From: Gammaproteobacteria bacterium RIFCSPHIGHO2_12_FULL_37_34
GTDB taxonomy: Bacteria; Pseudomonadota; Gammaproteobacteria; DSM-16500
Direction: 5' to 3'
DNA: 16,382 nucleotides
Assembly (NCBI GenBank): GCA_001801495.1
Contig: MGXW01000028.1
Span: forward strand, 1 to 16,382
Notes under the pieces: generated by a model
Told to the model about the DNA's origin: nothing
The model's database searches: none
Seen by the model: the letters and a program-made list of their open reading frames with translations, nothing else
Translations under genes and position numbers: made by a program
In this document: positions 6,853 through 12,044 of the stretch, one piece after another
Layout of the letters: each line of letters starts with the position of its first letter
Numbering within the stretch: position 1 is the stretch's first letter

Positions 6853-7677
6853 ATGGAGACTCGAAAACGACATATCCTCTCTCAATCTACAGAATATCTT
6901 ACCAATTCAGAATTAACTAGTATTATATTAAGTGCAAGTGCGGCAATTTTGTTACTTGAAGCCGCTAAACCATCTCGTACAAGAAAAGATTATTTAACTA
7001 GCACGGGTTATATCGGACTTTTATTGCTAGGATTCATTTATATCAGTTTAGTAAAAAAATATTTTATTGACGTTCAAAACGAAAACATGCTTAATCAATT
7101 AAAATCTGATTTTCACGTTAAAAGAGATCGTGTTTATGAACGGTATGTCGATATGTGGAATTATAGAAATTATTTACGTGGATATACTTGTAGGGAACTA
7201 GAGGGAGACGATTTAAATTGTAAAGCTATTTTTTCTTACAAGAGATGCGATGAGATTCAATATAGTTTTTGTACTGAGATGAGATACTTATTAGCAAATC
7301 TTAATCAATTCGAGCCTGATTCGAGTCTTTTAGTTACCCTATTACCAGGAATACTCCTTGCTTTATATGCCTTTTCTCAATTAATTAAGACTGAGCGAGA
7401 CCGTTACCGTTTAGACTTTCACAATGTTCATTTAACTGATGCGCAAAAACAGCAAATTAAATCGGCTGGGGCAAATTTAAAATTGAATATATCGGATCAT
7501 GCGAATATTAATGATGTTATCAGTGCTTTTGATGAGCGTATAAACCAATTGAAAGGTCTTAAACCACGCAGTATAGGGCAACAATGTTTTGGTTTGTTTA
7601 ATCACCAACATCATTACGAGATCCCATTCGAGATGGAAAGTAATAAAACTAAATTGAAATATAAACGAATTAGTTAA
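6853..7677 (+). CDS. Unknown three-helix membrane protein with a four-cysteine loop
   Basis: This 274-residue protein is not recognised. Three hydrophobic segments are visible at about 22-37, 52-69 and 158-176. The loop between the second and third is about 88 residues and contains four evenly spaced cysteines (113, 123, 132, 140). It is otherwise charged and aromatic, so disulfide bonding outside the cytoplasm is possible. The tail after residue 180 is soluble, with LTDAQKQQIKSAGANLKL and a basic end (KTKLKYKRIS). The ATG follows AGGA 8 nt upstream. Residues 39-51 are encoded by the repeat also found at 6694-6732. It may share a transcript with the 542-residue gene 190 bp upstream. It could be a host-interaction or envelope protein; nothing in the sequence decides which. 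Confidence 0.8.
   Translation: METRKRHILSQSTEYLTNSELTSIILSASAAILLLEAAKPSRTRKDYLTSTGYIGLLLLGFIYISLVKKYFIDVQNENMLNQLKSDFHVKRDRVYERYVDMWNYRNYLRGYTCRELEGDDLNCKAIFSYKRCDEIQYSFCTEMRYLLANLNQFEPDSSLLVTLLPGILLALYAFSQLIKTERDRYRLDFHNVHLTDAQKQQIKSAGANLKLNISDHANINDVISAFDERINQLKGLKPRSIGQQCFGLFNHQHHYEIPFEMESNKTKLKYKRIS
6966..7004 (+). repeat. 39-bp direct repeat, copy 2 (inside the membrane protein gene)
   Basis: This is the intact coding copy of the repeat described at 6694-6732 (37/39 identical). It encodes the short basic linker between the first two membrane helices. Confidence 0.9.
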
Positions 7678-7685
7678 CAAAATAG

Positions 7686-7844
7686 AAGCTAACCCGTGGT
7701 TATTTTGAACAGGGGGCTAGAAGAGCTCCGCCGTTACGTTCTGGCAAACACATCTTTTTGAAATATAAAAAATCTGGAAGAGAGCGACATGGTGGATTAA
7801 TTCGATATTTTTCCCATGACATTGATATTAAGAATCATGAATGA
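7686..7844 (+). pseudogene. Open reading-frame remnant without a start codon
   Basis: Between the membrane protein and the Doc gene the plus strand is open for 52 codons (stop TAG at 7683, stop TGA at 7842) but has no credible start. The peptide is basic and protein-like, with RSGKHIFLKYKKSGRERHGG and LIRYFSHDIDIKNHE. It may be the 3' end of a lost gene whose upstream part was removed; its end overlaps the convergent Doc stop codon by 10 bp. I do not recognise it, and chance openness over 150 bp is possible. Nothing else is visible in this gap. Confidence 0.25.
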
Positions 7845-8254
7845 GACTGCTTATGATGATCAAACCAGGTAATCAGTTGGTCTTTCGATATTTTATTAGC
7901 AGCTGCATGATCAATGATATCAGCAAATTCATTAGTATCTTTTTTAAGATTAAATGGATAAAACAATTGATAGTGGTTCAACTCCATAAAAACAGTTGCA
8001 GCGATACCTGCTGTACGTTTATTACCATCCAAAAATGCATGGGCTTTTGTCAGAAAGTAACACAATGCTCCTGCAACTTTAGCTATGCCACCGTATTGGA
8101 AAGGATAATTGCCTGGATAAAAGGCAGCAGAAATAGCACTATCGATTTTGCCTTTATCCAAGCAGGTATGCCGTTGTCTTTCTTGTGCAACAATATGCTT
8201 ATTGATTTGAATAACTTGATCAACTGTCAACAACTCTATTTTATTAATATTCAT
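7835..8254 (-). CDS. Doc-type (Fic/Doc family) toxin
   Basis: This 139-residue protein carries the Fic/Doc core H-A-F-L-D-G-N-K-R-T (residues 72-81). This is the Doc (death-on-curing) form HxFxDxNKR and not the HPFxxGNGR of AMP-transferring Fic enzymes. Doc toxins use this altered site to phosphorylate elongation factor Tu and halt translation. His72, Asp76, Asn78, Lys79 and Arg80 are all present. Length is close to that of Doc (about 126). ATG 8254 follows the antitoxin stop with no gap (TAAATG), with GGA about 15 nt upstream, so it is coupled to the antitoxin. Identity as a Doc-like protein is firm; the exact target in this organism is inferred from the family. Confidence 0.9.
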   Translation of the reverse strand: MNINKIELLTVDQVIQINKHIVAQERQRHTCLDKGKIDSAISAAFYPGNYPFQYGGIAKVAGALCYFLTKAHAFLDGNKRTAGIAATVFMELNHYQLFYPFNLKKDTNEFADIIDHAAANKISKDQLITWFDHHKQSHS

Positions 8255-8515
8255 TTATTTCAATTTTTCCAACATATGGGCATGTTTTTTCATCATGCGA
8301 TTAACCGATTTTTCTACTTTTTTATCGCTTGCTTGCATAGTTTCAACCGATTCGAGAACTTGTTTTTTACTAATAAGCTTTCTGATGGCCATATTAATCA
8401 AGCGCGACAAATTAAATTCAGGATTGTGCTGAAGCCAATCATTTACTGGCTTCTTTAAAGCCGTATCCAGCCTGAAGCTGGACGTTTTAGATTTCAAAGG
8501 ACGAGATGTTTTCAT
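8255..8515 (-). CDS. Ribbon-helix-helix-type antitoxin paired with Doc
   Basis: This 86-residue basic protein lies immediately upstream of the Doc toxin. I place the start at ATG 8515, which has GAGG 9 nt upstream; the longer reading begins at a GTG 15 nt further out (8530) that overlaps this ribosome-binding site. Residues about 12-50 (TSSFRLDTALKKPVNDWLQH, then NLSRLINMAIRKLI) read as the beta strand plus two helices of a ribbon-helix-helix fold. The C-terminal 35 residues (LESVETMQASDKKVEKSVNR onward) form a charged helix that would bind the toxin. The classical Doc partner Phd has a different fold, so this is a mixed pair. It should repress the promoter at 8545-8574 through the palindrome there. 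Confidence 0.8.
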   Translation of the reverse strand: MKTSRPLKSKTSSFRLDTALKKPVNDWLQHNPEFNLSRLINMAIRKLISKKQVLESVETMQASDKKVEKSVNRMMKKHAHMLEKLK

Positions 8516-8544
8516 GGGATGTTTCCTCACTGTCTATATACTTC

Positions 8545-8574
8545 ATTGTACTACAAAGTAGTATTTAAAGTAAA
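8545..8574 (-). promoter_or_regulatory. Promoter of the Doc toxin-antitoxin operon
   Basis: On the minus strand, TTTACT (8574-8569) and TACAAT (8550-8545) are 18 bp apart, about 30 nt upstream of the antitoxin ATG. The operator palindrome at 8549-8563 overlaps the -10 and spacer. Confidence 0.55.
8549..8563. promoter_or_regulatory. Perfect palindromic operator of the Doc TA operon
   Basis: TACTAC-AAA-GTAGTA is a perfect 6+3+6 inverted repeat overlying the -10 region. This is the expected place for an autoregulatory ribbon-helix-helix repressor to block RNA polymerase. The role is inferred from position and symmetry. Confidence 0.6.
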
Positions 8575-8609
8575 TCATTTAAAAGAGCAAGATTATGCCT
8601 AAAAACTAA

Positions 8610-8720
8610 TCAACTAAGCATTATATTCGCGGCGGACAAATAGGCATTGATATGTGAATGAAATAATACATTGAGAGCACGTTTATCTTCCTGTGTTAGA
8701 ATATTCTCCCACTGCGTATT
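8610..8720 (-). pseudogene. Possible 3' remnant of a Tn3-family transposase
   Basis: Between a stop codon at 8721-8723 and TGA at 8610-8612, the minus strand encodes 36 residues: NTQWENILTQEDKRALNVLF, then HSHINAYLSAANIMLS. The run W-x-x-x-T-x-E-D-x-R-A-L-x-x-L-F-x-x-H-I-N-x-Y resembles a pattern I recall from C-terminal parts of Tn3-family transposases (ED-RALTPL...HvNPYG), but the following PYG and LDM residues are lost. No start, inverted repeats or other transposase parts are found nearby. Recognition is tentative. Confidence 0.3.
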
Positions 8721-8867
8721 TCAGTCGGAACGAACAGTGATTTCATGATTACCCGAACACCTAATTCACGATCACTCGAACGGTAACGCTCCACCGGCAC
8801 GTTAAAAAAAATATCGCTAGTCTTATCGTAGTCAAAGGCCAACGACGTATTGGTAAAAACAGGAATT
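8721..8867 (-). other. Non-coding or degraded stretch downstream of the DUF3298 gene
   Basis: Within the gene-free 8531-8867 region, this part keeps one minus-strand frame open to 8696. It encodes LNEIPVFTNTSLAFDYDKTS, then DIFFNVPVERYRSSDRELGV, and uses more G/C-ending codons (CGT, GTG, CCG) than its neighbours. It has no start of its own outside the overlapping gene and resembles nothing I know. It may be the end of a foreign gene truncated by rearrangement. The rest of the region (8575-8609) shows nothing. Confidence 0.25.
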
Positions 8868-9773
8868 TCATTTAGTGGAGAGCTGTGGTAGCTCTGGTGG
8901 TGATGGTTGGCGCAAGAATTCTCGTATATCCTGTAATCCGCCACTTTGTAGAAGAAGTTTGATACAAGGATCCCCTTGTGAGGCGATACAACCAATTGCA
9001 GAATCGGGTCGAATAATGTTTTCTAAAATAGAAAAAGGAATAACGCTATTTTGATAAAAAGTATAACTCCCGATATTGATATTATTAAAGGAAATAAAAA
9101 ATCCCTTTTGGCTTACATTCCAATTTGCATAATTTACAGAATCAGGCCGTATCATTTTTAATAAAACTTCTTTATCCCCTTTTGGTAGTTCCATTCTTTT
9201 GTAAACTGGATCTGGATTTTTAAAAAATAAATTATCCGTGTATTGACTGAAAAGAGTAAGATAATTAGCATTGGGAATGAATAAATCAGACAATTGAATT
9301 TGTTTATTTTCAGTTAAATCATAATTCAAAGTTTTATATGCGCCTCTTAAAGGTTCAAAACGCACGCCTACAATTAAGTGATGATCTGCTTTAATAATAA
9401 CGATACTATAAAATAGGTTGTATTCCTTAGCTTTATCTTGATTTATATTATTTTTAAATGAAGTTATATATTGTTGAGCAATATCGGTAACAATTTTGTT
9501 AAAACCATCTATGCCTTTTTGGTATGGATTGTTGCTAATTTGACTTCGAAGTTTAGGATAGTTTGCGTAAATAGGTTGTTGCTGGTATTTTTCAACGATA
9601 GTAAATAAATCAATTTTTACTAAAGCATTTAACCCCGCTACTTTAAATATATTCCCTGCGGCTTGATAAGAATATGCAAGATGAGTGATGCATAAAGCAA
9701 AAACGATAACAAGCAGCCTCGTTAACACGAGAATGAGCAACCTACTTTTTTTACCAACTCTGCTTAAATCCAT
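8868..9773 (-). CDS. DUF3298/RsiV-like envelope protein
   Basis: An N-terminal hydrophobic segment (about residues 11-29, LLILVLTRLLVIVFALCITH) after a basic start is a signal anchor or uncleaved signal, putting the rest in the periplasm. The body has the pattern of DUF3298-type domains (found in RsiV and lysozyme-binding-like proteins): TLNYDLTENKQIQLSDLFIP followed by a tyrosine-leucine helix, then WNVSQKGFFISFNNINIGSY, and ending in VIPFSILENIIRPDSA. Function is unknown. I place the start at ATG 9773 with AAGG 7 nt upstream; the longer reading from TTG 9779 is less likely. The ribosome-binding site, start codon and first several codons lie in a copy of the pntB 3' end, read in another frame. 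The 152-bp palindrome lies just upstream. Confidence 0.75.
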   Translation of the reverse strand: MDLSRVGKKSRLLILVLTRLLVIVFALCITHLAYSYQAAGNIFKVAGLNALVKIDLFTIVEKYQQQPIYANYPKLRSQISNNPYQKGIDGFNKIVTDIAQQYITSFKNNINQDKAKEYNLFYSIVIIKADHHLIVGVRFEPLRGAYKTLNYDLTENKQIQLSDLFIPNANYLTLFSQYTDNLFFKNPDPVYKRMELPKGDKEVLLKMIRPDSVNYANWNVSQKGFFISFNNINIGSYTFYQNSVIPFSILENIIRPDSAIGCIASQGDPCIKLLLQSGGLQDIREFLRQPSPPELPQLSTK

Positions 9774-9790
9774 ATACAAGCCTTGTTAAA
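9751..9790 (-). repeat. Copy of the pntB 3' end (40-bp direct repeat)
   Basis: This segment matches 12005-12044, the last 13 codons and stop of pntB, at 36 of 40 positions in the same orientation. Homology stops abruptly on both sides. The two copies bracket a 2.2-kb segment with the MITE, the 181-residue protein and the F-box gene. Confidence 0.85.
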
Positions 9791-9795
9791 AAGAT
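9788..9795. repeat. Left 8-bp direct repeat of the MITE-like element
   Basis: AAAAAGAT, identical to 9949-9956 on the other side of the palindrome; a candidate target-site duplication. Confidence 0.6.
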
Positions 9796-9796
9796 T

Positions 9797-9948
9797 CTCA
9801 GTACACGACAAAATTTTCGTTTGCCCTGAGGAGATCGATTTTGTTTCCGATCGTGCTTCGAGACGTCGCGCTACGCGCGACCCTCAGCACGATCGGAAAC
9901 AAAATCGATCGTCTCGAAGGGCCAATGGAAATTTTGTCGTGTACTGAG
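9797..9948. mobile_element. 152-bp nested palindromic element (MITE-like), non-coding
   Basis: Both ends are the same 20 bp inverted: CTCAGTACACGACAAAATTT at 9797-9816 against 9929-9948, perfect. A second perfect 25-bp arm pair lies inside (9833-9857 against 9886-9910). A short GC-rich hairpin, GTCGCG-CTACG-CGCGAC (9865-9881), sits in the centre. The arms differ where the left has CCCTGAGGAG (9824-9833) and the right has CGTCTCGAAGGG (9910-9921). The centre carries the same two motifs in the other orientation (CTTCGAGACG and CCCTCAG). With flanking 8-bp direct repeats it looks like a small non-autonomous transposable element. Its strong stem could also stop transcription. Short frames inside it are shadows. 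Confidence 0.75.
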
Positions 9949-9956
9949 AAAAAGAT
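9949..9956. repeat. Right 8-bp direct repeat of the MITE-like element
   Basis: AAAAAGAT, identical to 9788-9795. Confidence 0.6.
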
Positions 9957-9964
9957 CATAAAAA

Positions 9965-10510
9965 TTAGTGTAATGCACAACGGGCATAATATATTGCTTC
10001 TTCGCAATCGTCTTTTTCATCCAAGCAAAGAACATTAGCATATGCATCCCACATCTGCTCTGGACGTAGTAGAACCTCTGCGCTTATTGAATTTCCATAG
10101 CTGCAACAAAAAAGAGAGAAGTGAGCATTTGCATTTTCATTTTTTAAAGCTTCACGGTAACATTTATTTTCATCAAACAATATTTTTTGATATTTAGCAA
10201 TAACCATAACCATTTCATCAGTTGATTTCTTTGCCTCTTCTGAATTATCGGGCTGTAGATGTATTTTTACATGAGGCTGTGGCCCTAACAGGCCTATAAA
10301 AGTATTAATTTCAACAGGAGTTTCATTTAATATCACTTTTTCTTCATGCAGAATTCGCATACGGATATATCTTGGAAGTGGCAATAATCCAGTTTGGTTT
10401 AGATTGCTTTCAAAACTATATTTTTCGCCGGGAGAAAGGGTTATGGTTGCCTTGATTGGAGTCAAGAACTCGATATTGTAAATTAAACGGGAATTATTAG
10501 ATATTTCCAT
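9965..10510 (-). CDS. Unknown 181-aa protein ending in a CaaX-like CALH
   Basis: I do not recognise this protein. The start chosen is ATG 10510, with GAGG about 9 nt upstream. The longer 199-residue reading begins at TTG 10564 inside the F-box gene and lacks a ribosome-binding site. Residues 1-85 look beta-rich (RLIYNIEFLTPIKATITLSP, RYIRMRILHEEKVILNETPV). Residues about 90-135 are helical and charged. The C-terminal 50 residues are cysteine-rich (FCC, VLC, DDC, RC). The last four residues are Cys178-Ala-Leu-His, a C-a-a-X arrangement whose final His is not among the preferred residues for farnesyl or geranylgeranyl transfer. The gene lies 38 bp downstream of the F-box gene in the same direction, so co-transcription is likely. 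A partner or second effector is possible but unproven. Confidence 0.75.
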   Translation of the reverse strand: MEISNNSRLIYNIEFLTPIKATITLSPGEKYSFESNLNQTGLLPLPRYIRMRILHEEKVILNETPVEINTFIGLLGPQPHVKIHLQPDNSEEAKKSTDEMVMVIAKYQKILFDENKCYREALKNENANAHFSLFCCSYGNSISAEVLLRPEQMWDAYANVLCLDEKDDCEEAIYYARCALH

Positions 10511-10548
10511 TTTCGGGCGCCTCAAGTAAGTATTTAGACGGTAATGAA

Positions 10549-11886
10549 TTACATTATTCTGCAATCACCCGTTCTCAATGCATTTTCTAATTTGTCAGGA
10601 CTTCCTTCAGCAAGAACCTCTCCATTTTGGTGCAACACTTTAAAATCATACTTAACTAACGATCTTTCAGCTGATACTAGCAAATTTCCTTTATGCCACT
10701 TCACATTATTCAATCCACTAATATCAATGTTTCTTATCTTTTCCATTTTTTCAATATCCCAAATGCAAAGATTAGATGGGTGACTATTAGTTTCACTACT
10801 TTTTATAAAGAGGTATGTATCTTGTAAAGTAAGATATGGACTATGAGGAGGAAAAGATTCTAATATTTGATGTGTATGATTACGAAGATCAACTGCAACC
10901 ACTATACCATTTTCATGAGACATAAATACCATATCATTTTTTGCTGCTACAGATAAGATCGATCCACAATTTTGTGTAACCCCATAAACCGGATGTTCAT
11001 AATGAAGTAAGCCTTGAGTTTTATATTCATCAATAATTTCACCTTGTTCCATATCAATGATAATAATATCAGGACGAGATGAGTTAAGGCTTGATAAGCC
11101 ACAAATAAGTAAATGATCACTAATAACAGCAGAATAAACTTCTTCGCTAGCAGTGACATTAACTGATTTGTCATTTTCACGATTAATAATGGTGATTTGC
11201 TTATCATTAATGTCAGCAATATAGCGCTTGGTTGCTAAAAACTTAGGAATCAACGGCATGTTAATAGCTGGTTGGTAATTTTTTATTAATTTACCTGATA
11301 AACCCCAACAATTAATGTCTCCATTTCTTAATTTTGTAATAATTTGACCGTCTATAACGGTTGTTAATTCTGCTTTTAATTCTGGATGTTTTATAACTGA
11401 TAATGCTTCTCCAGTCTCAACATCGATAACCAGAATGATGTTATCGTAATCGAAAGATCCTTTATCTGATTTTTTACTCCCTGCGCATATAGCTTTTCCA
11501 TCAACTACCCATAATCTCTCACCTAGATAGAGCTCGCCAGAATAAGTCCATAAAATTGCGCCTGTATCAATATTCCAAGCGTTTATTGAGTGTCTACCGG
11601 AAGTGAGAAGTGCATTTCCACATGTTGCAATCCCATAAATTACTTCGTTTTGTCCATTAAAAATTCTTTTATCGCAATTAAGTTGTTGCAGATTATGTCT
11701 AATCCTTTCAGGATGTCTCTTTTTACGTTCTTGCAATGAACTATTGAAGAAGCCGCGACAACTTCTTGAGAAACGACTTAAATCAGCTATATCTAAGTTT
11801 TCACCAATATTCTTTAAAATTTCATCAGGAAGGTTATAAATAGACGTTGCTGATTTTTTTCTTCTACTCTTTATTCCACTCTTCAT
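10549..11886 (-). CDS. F-box and beta-propeller protein with C-terminal CaaX motif, candidate host-directed effector
   Basis: Residues about 17-57 are an F-box: IYNLPDEILKNIGENL, then DLSRFSRSCRGFFNSSL, with the conserved L-P-x-E-[IL]-L and the C-R-x-F end. In eukaryotes this motif binds Skp1 and joins an SCF ubiquitin ligase. Residues about 75-420 are a repetitive beta structure of WD40/PQQ-like type: repeated strand pairs such as HSINAWNIDTGAILWTY, ILVIDVETGEAL, INCWGLSGKLI and LCIWDIEKMEKI, about seven blades. This is the substrate-binding position in Fbw-type F-box proteins. The protein ends Cys442-Arg-Ile-Met, a CaaX box suited to host farnesyltransferase; Legionella AnkB combines F-box and CaaX in the same way. 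A basic N-terminus (KSGIKSRRKKS) precedes the F-box. Bacteria lack SCF complexes, so action inside a host cell is inferred. The type IV secretion signal is not identifiable. Confidence 0.88.
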   Translation of the reverse strand: MKSGIKSRRKKSATSIYNLPDEILKNIGENLDIADLSRFSRSCRGFFNSSLQERKKRHPERIRHNLQQLNCDKRIFNGQNEVIYGIATCGNALLTSGRHSINAWNIDTGAILWTYSGELYLGERLWVVDGKAICAGSKKSDKGSFDYDNIILVIDVETGEALSVIKHPELKAELTTVIDGQIITKLRNGDINCWGLSGKLIKNYQPAINMPLIPKFLATKRYIADINDKQITIINRENDKSVNVTASEEVYSAVISDHLLICGLSSLNSSRPDIIIIDMEQGEIIDEYKTQGLLHYEHPVYGVTQNCGSILSVAAKNDMVFMSHENGIVVAVDLRNHTHQILESFPPHSPYLTLQDTYLFIKSSETNSHPSNLCIWDIEKMEKIRNIDISGLNNVKWHKGNLLVSAERSLVKYDFKVLHQNGEVLAEGSPDKLENALRTGDCRIM

Positions 11887-11928
11887 GTGATTATCACTTT
11901 TATAGTTGGATGATTAAATAATTTGCAT

Positions 11929-11956
11929 ATTTTAAAAGCTATCGATTATCTAACAA
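11929..11956 (-). promoter_or_regulatory. Possible promoter of the F-box gene
   Basis: On the minus strand, TTGTTA (11956-11951) and TAAAAT (11934-11929) are separated by 16 bp, 43 bp upstream of the ATG at 11886. No PmrA-like tandem TTAA box is found between the gene and pntB. The ATG has only a weak ribosome-binding site (AGTGAT). Confidence 0.4.
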
Positions 11957-12004
11957 ACGAACGTTTTCTTAACGCTGGCGACTATAACATAAATCACTCA
12001 GTTA

Positions 12005-12044
12005 TTACCAACTCCGCTTAAACCCATAGGCAAGCCTTGTTAAA
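12005..12044 (-). repeat. 3' end of pntB, original copy of the 40-bp direct repeat
   Basis: This encodes the end of PntB (LTRLAYGFKRSW and stop). It is repeated at 9751-9790 with 36/40 identity. The copy here keeps the pntB frame and is presumed ancestral. Confidence 0.85.

Noticed and set aside
7841..8458. 205-codon plus-strand frame opposite the Doc TA operon
   Set aside because: It is antisense to two well-supported genes, has a Cys/Phe-rich composition typical of a shadow, and lacks a ribosome-binding site.
8868..8995. N-terminal part of the minus-strand frame 8696-8995
   Set aside because: It overlaps the DUF3298 coding region in another frame; only its part beyond 8867 is considered, as a possible remnant.
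9798..10038. Frames of 65-69 codons on both strands across the MITE
   Set aside because: Both exist because the palindrome reads similarly on either strand; they have no ribosome-binding sites and run into the neighbouring gene.
11887..12004. PmrA box upstream of the F-box gene
   Set aside because: TTTAA-type words occur but never as a pair with the right 5-bp spacing and flanking bases.
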